A DNA stretch of 64,000 nt from Pseudarthrobacter enclensis (GCF_030811655.1 NZ_JAUSRE010000006.1:1-64000); one strand, 5' to 3'; positions 42,992-53,678 are shown, numbered from the stretch's first letter. Numbers and translations are program-made. Notes: a model not told the origin generated them from the sequence alone.

Positions 42992-43690
42992 ATGGCCACA
43001 CCACCAGTTCCCCCCGCCGGCGCTCTCCGCCCGGACCGCCAGGCCACCTCAGGCGACGCCGCCGTCATGCCCCGCTTTCCGGAGTTATACGCTCCGGGGA
43101 TGCCCTTCGCGGGCCCCGAACTGCAGTCCCTCGCGGCAGACGGCCTGCTGGCCCGGTTCCATCAACAGGGCTACACCCTCCCGGGAGTCACCGCTTCTCC
43201 ACAGCTGCGGGCCAGGGCGGCAGCCGGCGCAGTCCCGGCGCCAATCCGGCAACGGGTGGTGGCCGGGCGGATGACAGCAGCATGGATCTACGGATGCGCC
43301 GCTGAGCCTGACCGGCTGGCGCTGCTGGTGGACGCAAAACGGAGGGTGTCCAGCCTTCGGAATACCCGCGGCTGCACTCTGCATGAGGTCCGGCTGGGGC
43401 CCCTGGATGTGGTCAGCCTGGGCGGACTCATGGTCTCCAGCCCCTTGCGGACGGCACTTGATATCGCCCTGCATGTTGAACCAGAGCGAGCCGTTCCAGC
43501 CCTGGCCGGTCTCCTGGCACGCCCGCAGAAGGATGTGAAGCTTCGCCTTCTGGTACGCGCCATCGAGGCGACACCCCGGGTCCCACACAAACGCGCTGCC
43601 CTGGAAAAACTTGCCCGGCTAGCTCCGGCGTTTGTTCCCGGTGGTCCGGTAGACGTCGAAAACCCCGTCGATCCTGCGGACGGCGCTTAG
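42992..43690 (+). CDS. AbiEi-antitoxin-like protein, no partner toxin nearby
   Basis: A 232-residue protein. The middle ([51 protein letters not shown]) resembles the actinobacterial type IV AbiEi-antitoxin-like family, in which a T-S-P-x-R-T-x-x-D-x-A motif follows a beta-rich segment. The typical N-terminal winged helix is only weakly visible. No AbiEii nucleotidyltransferase toxin is adjacent, so it is an orphan. It ends 72 bases inside the convergent rel gene. A toxin-antitoxin role is not established; it may be a regulator. Confidence 0.55.
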   Translation: MATPPVPPAGALRPDRQATSGDAAVMPRFPELYAPGMPFAGPELQSLAADGLLARFHQQGYTLPGVTASPQLRARAAAGAVPAPIRQRVVAGRMTAAWIYGCAAEPDRLALLVDAKRRVSSLRNTRGCTLHEVRLGPLDVVSLGGLMVSSPLRTALDIALHVEPERAVPALAGLLARPQKDVKLRLLVRAIEATPRVPHKRAALEKLARLAPAFVPGGPVDVENPVDPADGA

Positions 43691-46027
43691 TACGTGGCTG
43701 AGGTACTTGGGGTCGCCCATCTCGAAAGCGAACTTCGAGATGGCCACCCGGTCCGTGGAGGTGTGGACGCTGGCCGCGAGGATGTTCACGTGATTGTCGG
43801 AGAGTACACGCGTCACGTCCGAGAGCAGTGACTTGCGGTCCAAAGCCTCCACCTGGATTTCCACCAGGAAGACGCTGGACTGCGTAGGGGCCCAGTCCAC
43901 ATCGACGATCCGGTCCGGCTGGTCCTTCAGGTCGGAGATGTTGGTGCAGTCCGTGCGGTGCACGGAGACCCCGGACCCGCGGGTCACAAAACCAAGAATG
44001 GGGTCCGGCGGAACGGGTGTGCAGCACCGGGCGAGCTTGACCCAGACATCGCCCACGCCGCGCACCACCACGCCGGAGTCCGAGAAGCGGGCCTTCGTGA
44101 CCTGCGTGGGGATGCTGACTTCTTCAACATCATCATCGGCGCTCTCGTTGCCGCCCAGGCTCTCGATGAGCTTCTCCATGACCGACTGGGCGGACGTGTG
44201 CCCGTCCCCCACGCCGGCGTACAGGCCCGAAATGTCGGCGTACTTGAACTCTTCCGCCACGGCGGCCAGCGCCTCATGGGTCATCAGGCGCTGCAGCGGA
44301 AGGTTCTGCTTCCGCATGGCCCGGGTCAGCAGTTCCTTGCCGCGGTCGATTGCCTCCTCGCGGCGTTCCTTGCTGAACCACTGGCGGATCTTGTTGCGCG
44401 CCCTGGCGCTCTTGACGAAGTGCTGCCAGTCCTGGCTGGGTCCGGCCCCCTCGGCCTTGGAGGTGAAGATCTCCACCCAGTCGCCGTGGTTAAGCTCGCT
44501 GTTGAGAGGCACCAGCTTGCCGTTGACCCTGGCGCCGATGGTGCGGTGGCCAACTTCCGTGTGTACGGCGTAGGCGAAGTCCACCGGCGTGGATCCGGCA
44601 GGCAAGGCCATGACTTCGCCCTTGGGCGTGAAGACGAACACCTCGCGGGCGTTGATTTCAAAGCGCAGCGAGTCCAGGAACTCGCCCGGGTCCGAGGTCT
44701 CCTGCTGCCAGTCCACCAGGGAACGCAGCCAGCCCATGTCGCCGTCGCGGGGACTGCCCGGACCGACTGCGGTGCGGTTGGGCTGGTCCTTGTACTTCCA
44801 GTGGGCCGCCACGCCGTATTCTGCCCGTCGATGCATCTCATGGGTGCGGATCTGGATCTCCACCGGCTTGCCGCCGGGGCCGATCACCGTGGTGTGCAGC
44901 GATTGGTACATGTTGAACTTGGGCATCGCGATGTAGTCCTTGAACCTGCCGGGCAGCGGGTTCCAGCGCGAATGCATGATGCCCAGGGCGGCGTAGCAGT
45001 CCCGGACCGAGTCCACCAGGACGCGGACGCCCATGAGGTCGTTGATGTCGTCGAAGTCCTTGTCGCGGACGATCATCTTTTGGTAGATCGAGTAGTAGTG
45101 CTTGGGCCGTCCCGTGATGGTCGCCTTGATCCGGGCGGTGCGCAGGTCCTCGGTAATCTGGTCGCGGATCACCCCCAGGCTCTTTTCCCGCTCAGGGGTC
45201 CTGTCCCCCACCATCCGGACGATCTCTTCGTACACTTTGGGGTAAAGCGCCGCGAACGACAGGTCCTCAAGTTCCCACTTGATGGTGTTCATACCCAGTC
45301 GGTGCGCCAGCGGAGCGAAGATTTCAAGGGTTTCACGCGCTTTGCGGGCTGACGACTCGGCAGAGACGAAGCGCCAGGTGCGGGCGTTGTGCAACCGGTC
45401 AGCAAGTTTGATCATCAGAACGCGGATGTCCTTGGCCATGGCCACGACCATTTTGCGGACCGTCTCCGATTGGGCGGCCTCGCCGAAACTGACCTTGTCC
45501 AGCTTGGTGACGCCATCAACGAGCATGGCCACTTCCGGCCCGAAGTCCCGTTTGAGGTCCGCAAGCGTGTAGGGGGTGTCCTCCACCGTGTCATGGAGGA
45601 GGGCCGCGGCCAGCGTGGTTCCGCTGAGGCCCAGCTCAGCAAGGATGGTGGCCACGGCCACCGGATGGGTGATGTATGGGTCGCCGCTCTTGCGTTTCTG
45701 GCCCCGATGGCTGCGTTCGGCTACGTCGAAGGCCCGCTGGATGAGGTCGAAGTCCTCTTTGGGATTATTGGCGCGCACTGTCCGGAGCAGCGGCTCAAGG
45801 ATGGGCGAATAGGTTGCGGTGCCCCGGCCGGTCAGGCGGGCCAGGCGGGAGCGGGTGCGTTCACGGCGGCCAGGGAATGTGGCACGGGATCCCGAGTTGT
45901 CCACGGGGACCAGGGAACCGGGGCGCGCCGGGGCTGCCGAACCGGCCTGTACACCGGCAGGACTCTTTTCTTCCTGTGCCGTTGGCGCCGCCGCCGAACG
46001 TTCTTCCAATGAAGCACCCCTCACCAC
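43619..46027 (-). CDS. rel: Bifunctional (p)ppGpp synthetase/hydrolase
   Basis: Rel makes and degrades the alarmone ppGpp. The 802-residue protein has the hydrolase domain with [16 protein letters not shown] and [10 protein letters not shown]. The synthetase domain has [13 protein letters not shown] and the RDKD charge motif typical of bifunctional enzymes (RelA-only enzymes have an acidic motif). A TGS domain ([27 protein letters not shown] in parts), a helical/zinc-finger-like region ([17 protein letters not shown]) and a C-terminal ACT domain follow. The GTG at 46027 is weakly supported; TTG at 46009, with AGGGG seven bases upstream, is a good alternative. Confidence 0.97.
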   Translation of the reverse strand: MVRGASLEERSAAAPTAQEEKSPAGVQAGSAAPARPGSLVPVDNSGSRATFPGRRERTRSRLARLTGRGTATYSPILEPLLRTVRANNPKEDFDLIQRAFDVAERSHRGQKRKSGDPYITHPVAVATILAELGLSGTTLAAALLHDTVEDTPYTLADLKRDFGPEVAMLVDGVTKLDKVSFGEAAQSETVRKMVVAMAKDIRVLMIKLADRLHNARTWRFVSAESSARKARETLEIFAPLAHRLGMNTIKWELEDLSFAALYPKVYEEIVRMVGDRTPEREKSLGVIRDQITEDLRTARIKATITGRPKHYYSIYQKMIVRDKDFDDINDLMGVRVLVDSVRDCYAALGIMHSRWNPLPGRFKDYIAMPKFNMYQSLHTTVIGPGGKPVEIQIRTHEMHRRAEYGVAAHWKYKDQPNRTAVGPGSPRDGDMGWLRSLVDWQQETSDPGEFLDSLRFEINAREVFVFTPKGEVMALPAGSTPVDFAYAVHTEVGHRTIGARVNGKLVPLNSELNHGDWVEIFTSKAEGAGPSQDWQHFVKSARARNKIRQWFSKERREEAIDRGKELLTRAMRKQNLPLQRLMTHEALAAVAEEFKYADISGLYAGVGDGHTSAQSVMEKLIESLGGNESADDDVEEVSIPTQVTKARFSDSGVVVRGVGDVWVKLARCCTPVPPDPILGFVTRGSGVSVHRTDCTNISDLKDQPDRIVDVDWAPTQSSVFLVEIQVEALDRKSLLSDVTRVLSDNHVNILAASVHTSTDRVAISKFAFEMGDPKYLSHVLSAVRRIDGVFDVYRTTGNKRRS

Positions 46028-46085
46028 TGTTTAATTACCCCAGTCTATTCCTCAAGGCACCCACTTTTATAACCGGGAGAGAATA

Positions 46086-46130
46086 GGAAGAGGCCGGGCA
46101 GCGCACAGTGTGCGCTGCCCGGCCTCTTCC
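46086..46130. terminator. Strong terminator downstream of secF
   Basis: A perfect 21-bp stem with a 3-base loop (outer arm GGAAGAGGCCGGGCAGCG) lies 29 bases past the secF stop and before the rel start. The minus-strand 3' side continues into TATTCTCTCCC, so the U-tract is modest. The exceptional stem strength supports termination. Confidence 0.85.
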
Positions 46131-46158
46131 GGATCTCAGGACGGCCTGCCCGGGCTTG

Positions 46159-47175
46159 TCAGGCCTTGGCCGGCGACGCCGGGGCCGACCGTTCCCCTGC
46201 CCCGGCCCGGCGTTGCTGCACGCGCCGCGCCTGCTTGACCAGGTCCGGTTCGCCCTGCCGGAGCCATGCGTACATCGGGGCGGCAACGAAAATGGTGGCC
46301 GCGGTGCCGATCAGGATCCCGACGAACAAGGCCAGCGACAGGTCCCGCAGGGTTCCTGCCCCCAGGAGCCCTGCACCAATGAACAGGATGGCGCCCACGG
46401 GAAGGATAGCCACCATCATGGTGTTGATGGACCGCACCAGCGTTTGGTTGACGGCGAGGTTTACTTCCTCGGCGAAGGTGCGCCGCGTGGACGCATCAAT
46501 GCCCGAGGTGTTCTCGCGGATCTTATCGAAGACCACCACGGTGTCGTACAGCGAGTAGCTCAGGACCGTCAGGAAGCCGATGATGGCCGAGGGCGTGACC
46601 TCGAAATCGCTCAGCGCGTACACCCCGGCAGTGATGAACATGGTCACAGCCATGCCGGCGAGGGCAGAGACGGACATCTTCCACGTGCGGAAGTACAGGG
46701 CCATCAGGAGCGCCGCAAGCAGAACGAACACCACCAAACCGATCAATGCCTGCTTGGTCACGTCAGCACCCCAGGTAGGTCCAACGAACGTGGAGGTCAC
46801 CTCGTTGTCGGTGACCCCGTACGCCCCGGTGAGCCCCTGCTTGATCCGGAGGGTTTCGTCGTCGGTCAGCTTGTCCGTCTGGATCCGCATGGTGTTGCCG
46901 GCCACGTTGGCCACCCGCGGAACGCTGCCGGACACCACGTCCGTGACAGCCTTCTCGCCGACAGTGGCATCTGTGGTCTTGACGTTCGAAACCGTGAACT
47001 CGGAGCCGCCACGGAACTCGATGCCGAGGTTGAAGCCGCCCTTGGCCACCGGGATGATGATGGAAAGGGCCACTCCCACCGCGGCGATGATGAACCAGAT
47101 TTTCTTGGCGCCGACGAAGTCGTAGGAGCGTTTGCCGGTGTAGAGCTCGTTGCCGAAAGTGGCGAAGCCTGACAT
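46159..47175 (-). CDS. secF: Protein translocase subunit SecF
   Basis: SecF works with SecD to drive late steps of protein export using the proton gradient. The 338-residue protein has a first membrane segment after RSYDFVGAKKIWF, the periplasmic GGFNLGIEFRGGSEF, and a five-segment block with SYSLYDTVVVFDKIREN and VNQTLVRSINTMM. The ATG overlaps the secD stop (TAATG). A Lys/Arg-rich tail (KQARRVQQRRAGAGERS) is cytoplasmic. Confidence 0.97.
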   Translation of the reverse strand: MSGFATFGNELYTGKRSYDFVGAKKIWFIIAAVGVALSIIIPVAKGGFNLGIEFRGGSEFTVSNVKTTDATVGEKAVTDVVSGSVPRVANVAGNTMRIQTDKLTDDETLRIKQGLTGAYGVTDNEVTSTFVGPTWGADVTKQALIGLVVFVLLAALLMALYFRTWKMSVSALAGMAVTMFITAGVYALSDFEVTPSAIIGFLTVLSYSLYDTVVVFDKIRENTSGIDASTRRTFAEEVNLAVNQTLVRSINTMMVAILPVGAILFIGAGLLGAGTLRDLSLALFVGILIGTAATIFVAAPMYAWLRQGEPDLVKQARRVQQRRAGAGERSAPASPAKA

Positions 47176-48932
47176 TACTTGTTCTCCTTCGCGGAGGTCT
47201 TGGACGAGCCAGCCAGCTGTTCCTGCTTCTCTGCCAAACGCCGTTCGGCGATGGTCATGCGTCGCTCAGCCTCTGCAGCCGCCCCGGTGTTCTTGGTCCG
47301 AACCAGCGCAGGCTTGTCTTCCGGTGTTCGGATGCGTCCTGCACCGCGGTACAGCGGCACGGCGCCCAGCCGTTCTGGATCCAGGCCGGAGAACTTGTGT
47401 CCTTCACCGAAGAAGCGCGTGCGGGCCAGGAGCTGCAGCGTGGGGTGGGTGAACATGAACACCACGATGAGGTCGGCGATGGCGGTCAGGCCCAGCGTGA
47501 AGGCGAAACCGCGCACGTTGCCCACGGCAACGAAATACAGCACGAGGGCCGCAAGCAGGTTGACGGCCTTGGAGGCCAGGACGGTCCGCTTGGCGCGCTT
47601 CCAGCCGTTTTCGACGGCGGACACCAGTCCGCGCCCTTCGCGCAGTTCGTCGCGGATTCGCTCGAAGTAGACGATGAAGGAGTCTGCCGTCTGGCCAATG
47701 GCCACGATGATGCCTGCCACGCCGGCCAGCGAAAGACGATAGTTCTCGGTCCAGCCGAGGATGGCGATGGCGAGGTACGTCAGGGCGCCTGCCACCACCA
47801 GGGAGGCGATGGTGACGAAGCCGAGGGCACGGTACTGGAATAGCGAGTACACCACCACAAGCAGGAGCCCGATCAGGCCGGCCAGCAGGCCCATCCGCAA
47901 CTGCTCCCCACCGAGGGTGGCGGAGATCTGCTGTTCGCTCTGGATGTCGAAGCTGATGGGCAGTGCGCCGAACTTCAACTGGTCTGACAGTGCCTTGGCG
48001 GTCTGCTCGGTGAAGCCGCCGGTGATCTGGGGACGTCCGTCGGTGATCACTGCCAGCGCGCGCGGCGCGGAAATGACCTGGTCGTCCAGGACAATGGCGA
48101 ACTGGGACTTCGGGTCGGTGCCCGATTGACCGCCGGCGGCCACGTAGAACTGGTTCAGGCGCTCGGTGACGTCTTTGAACTTTGCTGTTCCTTCGGCGTC
48201 GAACTGGATGTTGACGGCCCAGTCATTGGTGACTGCACCCTGCGCACCCTGCTGCAGCTGGAAGGACGACGTGACGATGTTGCTGCCCTTGACCTCCACG
48301 GGACCCAGGATGTACTTGATGGCCGGAGACTTGGCGGTGGCAGGCTCGCAGGTGACCAGCGGCTTGGTGGGATCCGAACGCTGGGACTTCTCGGCGGCGG
48401 CACCGTTGCAGTCCAGTGCCTCGAACTGCTTGTAGATGTCAGGGGTGATCCAGTTGGTGTCGCTGCTGTTGGCGGGCTGGGCCGTGGGCTTGGGCAGCTT
48501 GTCATCCGGCGTCCGCGACTCCGGCGGCACCGCTGCTCCGTCTCCGTTGAGAAGGACGGGGCGGAAGTTCATGTCCGCGGAGGCCTGGATCAGGTTGCGG
48601 GTTTCTGCGGAGGGCGTGCCGGGAAGGCTGACCACCACGTTGCGCCCTGACTGGGTGCTGATTTCAGCTTCCGAAACGCCGGAGCCGTCGACGCGCTGGC
48701 GGATGATCGCCACGGCCTGGTTGAGTTGCTGTTCGTTGATGTCCGAACCGCCTTCGACCTTCGGGGCGAGGATCATCTGGGTGCCGCCCTCAAGGTCCAG
48801 GGCGAGTTTGGGTGCCCAGCTGGCCTGTCCGACGGCGGTCCCGCCGGCCAGGACTGCAGTCAGCGCTGCCAGGAGTACGCCAAGCCAGACCAGGACGCGG
48901 AGCCCCGGCTTCTTGCGGCCAGTTCGTGCCAT
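47175..48932 (-). CDS. secD: Protein translocase subunit SecD
   Basis: SecD is the larger RND-type partner. The 585-residue protein has the N-terminal segment LVWLGVLLAALTAVLAGG, LGLDLEGGTQM-type motif (LALDLEGGTQMILAPKVEGG in parts), and VVVSLPGT. The C-terminal six-segment block has RMGLLAGLIGLLLVVVYSL, GIIVAIGQTADSFIVYFERIRDE and KSFTLGLT-like LGLTAIADLIVVFMFTHP. The length is typical of actinobacterial SecD, with an expanded P1 domain (about residues 60-370). It is coupled to secF. Confidence 0.96.
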   Translation of the reverse strand: MARTGRKKPGLRVLVWLGVLLAALTAVLAGGTAVGQASWAPKLALDLEGGTQMILAPKVEGGSDINEQQLNQAVAIIRQRVDGSGVSEAEISTQSGRNVVVSLPGTPSAETRNLIQASADMNFRPVLLNGDGAAVPPESRTPDDKLPKPTAQPANSSDTNWITPDIYKQFEALDCNGAAAEKSQRSDPTKPLVTCEPATAKSPAIKYILGPVEVKGSNIVTSSFQLQQGAQGAVTNDWAVNIQFDAEGTAKFKDVTERLNQFYVAAGGQSGTDPKSQFAIVLDDQVISAPRALAVITDGRPQITGGFTEQTAKALSDQLKFGALPISFDIQSEQQISATLGGEQLRMGLLAGLIGLLLVVVYSLFQYRALGFVTIASLVVAGALTYLAIAILGWTENYRLSLAGVAGIIVAIGQTADSFIVYFERIRDELREGRGLVSAVENGWKRAKRTVLASKAVNLLAALVLYFVAVGNVRGFAFTLGLTAIADLIVVFMFTHPTLQLLARTRFFGEGHKFSGLDPERLGAVPLYRGAGRIRTPEDKPALVRTKNTGAAAEAERRMTIAERRLAEKQEQLAGSSKTSAKENK

Positions 48933-48961
48933 TGTCGATCTTTCTCTTATTCGCGGAGGAA

Positions 48962-48993
48962 CCGCCGGCGCGGGCTGCTGCCTGCGCCGGCGG
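48962..48993 (-). repeat. GC-rich hairpin between yajC and secD
   Basis: CCGCCGGCGCGGGC and GCCTGCGCCGGCGG pair over 14 positions with one wobble and a TGCT loop, in the 100-base yajC-secD gap. It has no U-tract. It could modulate readthrough from yajC into secDF or stabilise transcript ends. Confidence 0.55.
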
Positions 48994-49032
48994 TGGTCCG
49001 CAGCGGTAGAGGGAGGAAAGGGGCCAGCGGGC

Positions 49033-49458
49033 CTAGCTGTCCTTCTTGCCCTCGTCGTTGAGGCGCTTCAGGGTTTCTTCGGGGGTCTCGGTACCCGTGG
49101 CCGTGCTTCCGGTCTCCCCAAAGGTGAGCGAGGAAGGGTCGTTCGGTACCACCGGCGAAGCGGCAGCGGGCCCGCCGGCTTCGGCCGCGGGTTCCACGGC
49201 TGGCTCCACGACCTTGGTAACTGCCTGGCGGTGGACGGTGGCCAGGTTTCCGGGGGAAAGTTCAAGGGTGACCTTGTTTTCGGCCTCGTCGATGTCAACG
49301 ATCCGGCCGAAAAGACCAAAGCTGGTCATGACCTCCACGCCCGGAGCGAACTTCGACTGGAGCTCTGCCTGCTGCTGCTGCGTCTTCTTGTTGCGGCGGA
49401 ACATCATGAAGATGAACACGCCGAGCATGACGAACAGGAGAATTGACATTGGATCCAA
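49033..49458 (-). CDS. yajC: Preprotein translocase subunit YajC
   Basis: YajC is the small accessory of SecDF. The 141-residue protein has one N-terminal membrane segment (SILLFVMLGVFIFMMFRRNKK), then QQQQAELQSKFAPGVEVMTSFGLFGRIVDIDE and VTLELSPG. A low-complexity Ala/Pro/Glu tail follows residue 85. The start is either TTG at 49458 or the ATG three codons later; neither has a clear Shine-Dalgarno. It is followed by secD after 100 bases and lies downstream of ruvB, the usual ruvCAB-yajC-secDF order. Confidence 0.94.
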   Translation of the reverse strand: MDPMSILLFVMLGVFIFMMFRRNKKTQQQQAELQSKFAPGVEVMTSFGLFGRIVDIDEAENKVTLELSPGNLATVHRQAVTKVVEPAVEPAAEAGGPAAASPVVPNDPSSLTFGETGSTATGTETPEETLKRLNDEGKKDS

Positions 49459-49657
49459 GGGGGAATTCCGTTCTTTTGCGGGTGCAGCTGGTTTACCAGC
49501 GACGTCGGCTTCGCTTCGGCCGGGGCTGGCATGATGCAGGCAGAGCGCCTGACAACTACTTCCCCAAGCGACGGGGGCGTCAGGGCCTCCCGCGAAACAA
49601 AGACCCGAACGTGCCGGGCGTCATACCAGTCTAGAGGGAAAAGCTGAAGGGAGCCTG

Positions 49658-50743
49658 CTATTGGCCGTCCGGGGCCAAGTCTGCGGCCGGGGACTCATCT
49701 GCGCCGGCTTCAAAAAGGTCGAGTTGCTCCTGTGCGAAGACGCCGGCCGGGACGGCGTAGCCCAGGTGCGTCCATGCTGCCGCCAGGGCGATCCTTCCCC
49801 GGGGGGTACGTCCAAGCAGGCCTTCACGGACCAGGAAGGGCTCGGCGACCGTCTCCACGGTTTCGGTCTCTTCGCCAACGGCGATGGCCAGGGTGGACAG
49901 ACCCACGGGACCGCCGCCGAATTTGGTGATGAGGGCGTCAAGGACTGCCCGGTCCAGCCGGTCCAGTCCCTTCTTGTCCACTTCATACATATCCAGGGCA
50001 GCGGAGGCGGATCTGGCATCGATTTGTTCCACACCATGCACCAGCGCCCAGTCCCGGACGCGGCGCAGCAGTCGATTGGCGATGCGCGGGGTCCCACGGG
50101 AACGGCCGGCGATTTCGGCGAACCCGGCGGAATTGACTTTGAGGTCCAGCAGCCCTGCGGAGCGGCGAAGGACCAGCTCCAGCTCGGGAACGGAGTAGAA
50201 CTCGAGGTGTCCGGTGAAGCCGAACCGGTCCCGGAGAGGACCCGGGAGCAACCCGGCGCGGGTGGTGGCACCCACCAGGGTGAAAGGTGGCAGCTCGAGA
50301 GGAATGGCGGTGGCACCGGCGCCTTTGCCCACCACGATGTCCACCCGGAAGTCCTCCATGGCCATGTACAGCATTTCCTCGGCCGGCCGGGACATGCGGT
50401 GGATCTCGTCGAGGAACAGTACCTCGCCCTCGGACAGCGAGGACAGGATGGCCGCGAGGTCGCCGGCGTGCTGGATGGCCGGTCCGCTGCTGAGGCGCAG
50501 CGGGGCGTTCATTTCCGCGGCAACGATCATGGCAAGGGTGGTCTTGCCCAGGCCCGGCGGACCGGAGAACAGCACGTGGTCCGCCGTCCGTCCGCGCATC
50601 CGGGAAGCCTGGAGCACCAGCGACAGCTGCTTGCGCACCCGGTGCTGGCCAACGAAGTCGTCCAGGTTCTTGGGCCGGAGCGCGGCCTCGATGGCCCGCT
50701 CCTCCGGCTCCTCCCCTGCGGCAACCAGCGAGTGTTCAGCCAC
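49658..50743 (-). CDS. ruvB: Holliday junction ATP-dependent DNA helicase RuvB
   Basis: RuvB drives Holliday junction branch migration. The 361-residue protein has Walker [17 protein letters not shown], Walker [17 protein letters not shown], the [15 protein letters not shown] hairpin that contacts Ruv[19 protein letters not shown] and the C-terminal winged-helix [16 protein letters not shown]. The GTG start overlaps the ruvA stop by 8 bases. The last 20 residues are an acidic tail. Confidence 0.97.
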   Translation of the reverse strand: MAEHSLVAAGEEPEERAIEAALRPKNLDDFVGQHRVRKQLSLVLQASRMRGRTADHVLFSGPPGLGKTTLAMIVAAEMNAPLRLSSGPAIQHAGDLAAILSSLSEGEVLFLDEIHRMSRPAEEMLYMAMEDFRVDIVVGKGAGATAIPLELPPFTLVGATTRAGLLPGPLRDRFGFTGHLEFYSVPELELVLRRSAGLLDLKVNSAGFAEIAGRSRGTPRIANRLLRRVRDWALVHGVEQIDARSASAALDMYEVDKKGLDRLDRAVLDALITKFGGGPVGLSTLAIAVGEETETVETVAEPFLVREGLLGRTPRGRIALAAAWTHLGYAVPAGVFAQEQLDLFEAGADESPAADLAPDGQ

Positions 50744-51380
50744 GGGTGCCTACGCGGTTGCCGGCGCGCGCGCCGTCCTGGCCCAGCCAGCGGAGGGTGG
50801 TGCGCAGGATTTCCGGGACGTTGCCGCGGAAGGACACCTCAGGATCGTCGGCCAGGGCTTTGTCGATACTGGCGGAGGCGTCTTTCTCGGACCAACCCAG
50901 GCTTGTCATGGCGGCCACCACCTGGGGCTTCCAGGCGGCTTCTGCCGGGGTGGCGGCACCGGGCGCTGCCGGGGTTCCATGGGGGACGAGCTTCCCGGCC
51001 AGTTCCAGCACGATCCGGCCGGCCACCTTGGGCCCGATTCCGGGGACTTTGGTGAAGGTCTTGCTGTCCCCTGTGTGCGCTGCGACGCGGATGGCTTCAG
51101 GATCATGCACCGCCAGGACTGCCAAAGCCAAGCGGGGGCCGACACCGCTGACACTGAGCAGGATGTCGAATACCTCGCGTTCGTCATCGGAAGCGAAGCC
51201 AAAAAGCGTCAGCGAGTCTTCCCTGACGATCAGGGAGGTGAACAGCTGCCCCTCGTCACCCACCCGCAGCCGGCTGAGGGTCTGCGGCGTGGCGTAGACA
51301 CTCATGCCCGCGCCGTTGAGGTCAATCACTGCCGTTGACAGGCCAACGTGCGCTACGGTTCCGCGGAGGAAACTGATCAA
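50736..51380 (-). CDS. ruvA: Holliday junction branch migration complex subunit RuvA
   Basis: RuvA binds four-way junctions and recruits RuvB. The 214-residue protein has an N-terminal OB fold ([37 protein letters not shown] in parts), two helix-hairpin-helix motifs ([17 protein letters not shown] and [19 protein letters not shown]), and a C-terminal UBA-like domain [17 protein letters not shown]. The start is TTG with GGGAG seven bases upstream. It lies 90 bases after ruvC. Confidence 0.96.
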   Translation of the reverse strand: MISFLRGTVAHVGLSTAVIDLNGAGMSVYATPQTLSRLRVGDEGQLFTSLIVREDSLTLFGFASDDEREVFDILLSVSGVGPRLALAVLAVHDPEAIRVAAHTGDSKTFTKVPGIGPKVAGRIVLELAGKLVPHGTPAAPGAATPAEAAWKPQVVAAMTSLGWSEKDASASIDKALADDPEVSFRGNVPEILRTTLRWLGQDGARAGNRVGTRG

Positions 51381-51470
51381 GGCCGGGCTCCCGTTATTCT
51401 GCCGGACCCTATATCGTGGCCCCGGCTATCCGAACATATCTACGAATACCCTAGCAAGCAGCAGGGACAA

Positions 51471-52049
51471 TCAGCGTGCGCGGCGCGCCTTGGCCTCGGC
51501 TTCGGCCCACGCCCGCTGGGCAGGCGTGAGCGATGAACTGCCGGGGCCTGTGGTTGCCACGGCCGCCCCGCTTCCGGCCCGCCACGCGTGCGTGATGGCC
51601 AGTGCCAGGGCATCGGCAGCGTCAGCCGGACGCGGCGGGGCATCAAGCCGGAGGATCTTGGTGACCAACTTGGTCACGGCGTCCTTGTTGGAGGACCCGC
51701 TTCCGGTCACCGCCGCCTTGACCTCCGACGGCGTATGCAGCGCCACCGGTATTCCCCGCCGGGCCGCCGCCGCGATGACCACGCCGGAGGCCTGGGCAAC
51801 GCCCATCACAGTGCTGACGTTGAGCTGCGAGAAGACGCGCTCGACGGCGAGGACCTCCGGTTCGTAGCGGTCCAGCCATTCGTCAATGGCGGTGGCGATC
51901 ACCAGCAGGCGCCGGTCGAGGCTCTCGTCCGGGGACGTGCCCACGACGCCGACGGCCACCATGCTGGCGCGGCGGTTCCGCTCGACATCCACCACACCGA
52001 TGCCGCACCGGGTGAGGCCGGGGTCGACGCCGAGGACGCGGAGGGTCAC
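51471..52049 (-). CDS. ruvC: Crossover junction endodeoxyribonuclease RuvC
   Basis: RuvC resolves Holliday junctions. The 192-residue protein has the catalytic acidic residues in [24 protein letters not shown] and [16 protein letters not shown], in the RNase-H-like order. The start is GTG. It heads ruvC-ruvA-ruvB downstream of yebC. The C-terminal 30 residues are a basic non-conserved extension. Confidence 0.96.
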   Translation of the reverse strand: MTLRVLGVDPGLTRCGIGVVDVERNRRASMVAVGVVGTSPDESLDRRLLVIATAIDEWLDRYEPEVLAVERVFSQLNVSTVMGVAQASGVVIAAAARRGIPVALHTPSEVKAAVTGSGSSNKDAVTKLVTKILRLDAPPRPADAADALALAITHAWRAGSGAAVATTGPGSSSLTPAQRAWAEAEAKARRAR

Positions 52050-52117
52050 GCCTGCACCCGCGCCCCGGGCGCAGCCGGTTCCAGCCCGGGCGGCCGATTA
52101 CCTGGCAAGGCCGGACG

Positions 52118-52873
52118 TCACTCTGATTCCAGGGCAGCCTGGACTTCGTCGCTGAGGTCGGCGTTGCTGTACACGTTCTGCACGTCGTCGAGGTCCTCGA
52201 GGGCGTCGGCGAGCTTGAGGAACTTGCGCGCGCCGTCCACATCGAGTTCAACCTGCATTGACGGCACGAACTCCACCTCGTCCGTGTCGTATTCGATGCC
52301 GGCTTCCGTCAGCGCTTCACGGATGGCCTGGAGGTCGCCCGGTTCCGAGTGGATCTCGAAGGTCTCGCCGTTGTCCTTGACTTCCTCCGCGCCGGCGTCC
52401 AGGACTGCCATCAGGACGTCATCCTCGCTCAGGCCGTTCTTGGGCAGGTTCACCACGCCCTTGCGGGTGAAGAGGTAGCTGACCGAACCGGGGTCGGCGA
52501 TGGTGCCGCCATTGCGGGAGATGGCCAGGCGCACTTCGGAGGCCGCACGGTTCTTGTTGTCGGTAAGGCACTCGATCAGCAGGGCCGAGCCCTGGGGCCC
52601 GCGGGCCTCGTACATGATTTCGGTGTAGTCCACCACTTCGCCGGTGAGGCCGGCGCCGCGCTTGATGGCGCGGTCGATGTTGTCGTTGGGAACCGACGTT
52701 TTCTTGGCCTTGGTGACAGCCAGTTCCAGGCCGGGGTTGCCGGCGAGGTCCGGTCCGCCCATGCGGGCGGCAACTTCGATGTTCTTGATCAGCTTGGCAA
52801 ACGACTTGGCGCGGCGGCTGTCAATGATCGCCTTTTTGTGCTTGGTCGTTGCCCATTTGGAGTGGCCTGACAT
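52118..52873 (-). CDS. YebC/PmpR-family protein
   Basis: The 251-residue protein is a YebC/TACO1 member. The family is often annotated as a transcriptional regulator, though recent work links it to translation of difficult sequences. It starts [21 protein letters not shown], followed by [26 protein letters not shown]-type [15 protein letters not shown] region and LFTRKGVV. The ATG lies 4 bases before the pdxT stop is complete, so pdxT and yebC are closely coupled. It precedes ruvC by 68 bases. Confidence 0.94.
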   Translation of the reverse strand: MSGHSKWATTKHKKAIIDSRRAKSFAKLIKNIEVAARMGGPDLAGNPGLELAVTKAKKTSVPNDNIDRAIKRGAGLTGEVVDYTEIMYEARGPQGSALLIECLTDNKNRAASEVRLAISRNGGTIADPGSVSYLFTRKGVVNLPKNGLSEDDVLMAVLDAGAEEVKDNGETFEIHSEPGDLQAIREALTEAGIEYDTDEVEFVPSMQVELDVDGARKFLKLADALEDLDDVQNVYSNADLSDEVQAALESE

Positions 52874-52877
52874 GGCT

Positions 52878-53588
52878 TTACGCTTCTCCTCTGATCATTC
52901 GGATAAAAAGTTCATGTACGCGTTTTTCGCCGGTCACTTCCGGATGGAAGGAGGTGGCCAGCAGCTGGCCGGAACGCACTGCGACAATTCTAGCCGCCCC
53001 GGGGAGCGATACGGCGTGCGACGCCTGCCCGGGGTCCGCCGGTTCCACCTGGGCCAGGACCTCCACGTCCGGCCCCACGCGCTCCACCCAGGGACCGCGA
53101 ATAAAGACCGCGTGCACCGGTTCCACGCCGGATTCGGTGGCGCTGAAGTCCAGGCCCTTGAAGTCCAGGTCGGTTTCGAAGGACTCACGCTGCCGGCCGA
53201 ACGCGTTCCGGCGGACGGTGATGTCCAGGCCGCCGAAGGTCTGTTGGGGCGCGCCGGACAGATCGGTTGCGGGGTCGGCGATGTCCGAGGCGAGCAGGAT
53301 CATGCCTGCGCAGGATCCATAGACGGGCAGTCCCTCGGCGATGTACTTGCGGAGGGGGTCGGCAAGCTCGAACGCCCGTGCGAGCTTATCGATGGCGGTG
53401 GACTCGCCACCTGGAATGATGAGGCCGTCCAGGCCGTCCAGTTCCTCCGGACGGCGTACGGGCACGGCCTGGGCGCCTGTGTCCTGCGCGGCACGCAGGT
53501 GCTCGCGGAAGTCTCCCTGGAGGGCCAGGACGCCAATCTTCAGGCCCGAACCCACGCGTGCAGGAGCAGCAGATGGGGGATTAATCAT
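52878..53588 (-). CDS. pdxT: Pyridoxal 5'-phosphate synthase glutaminase subunit
   Basis: PdxT releases ammonia from glutamine for PdxS to build PLP. The 236-residue class-I amidotransferase shows [28 protein letters not shown], the nucleophile in [13 protein letters not shown] and the His-x-Glu in [18 protein letters not shown] place the start at ATG 53588 (MINPPS), but its GGAGGG is only one base away. GTG further in (GSGLKIGV) is an alternative. Its partner pdxS lies 6 kb away, separated by murT-gatD, a reductase and a peptidase. Confidence 0.95.
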   Translation of the reverse strand: MINPPSAAPARVGSGLKIGVLALQGDFREHLRAAQDTGAQAVPVRRPEELDGLDGLIIPGGESTAIDKLARAFELADPLRKYIAEGLPVYGSCAGMILLASDIADPATDLSGAPQQTFGGLDITVRRNAFGRQRESFETDLDFKGLDFSATESGVEPVHAVFIRGPWVERVGPDVEVLAQVEPADPGQASHAVSLPGAARIVAVRSGQLLATSFHPEVTGEKRVHELFIRMIRGEA

Positions 53589-53666
53589 CCCTCCAGCATA
53601 CGGGCCGTGAAGGATGGCCGAAGCCGCGGGCACGCGGCCGGCAAAGGTTGCATGCCCCTGCTGGGA

Positions 53667-53672
53667 TATATT
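53667..53672 (+). promoter_or_regulatory. Candidate -10 element TATATT for leaderless murT mRNA
   Basis: TATATT ends 6 bases before the murT ATG (53679). Transcription would therefore begin at or next to the A of the start codon, and no Shine-Dalgarno is visible. Leaderless mRNAs are common in Actinobacteria. No clear -35 was found, so confidence is limited. Confidence 0.4.
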
Positions 53673-53678
53673 CAAAAC

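Noticed and set aside
46122..47633. Long plus-strand frames opposite secF/secD and similar frames opposite pyrC (16122-17633)
   Set aside because: They are shadows of confirmed genes with no independent start signals or motifs.
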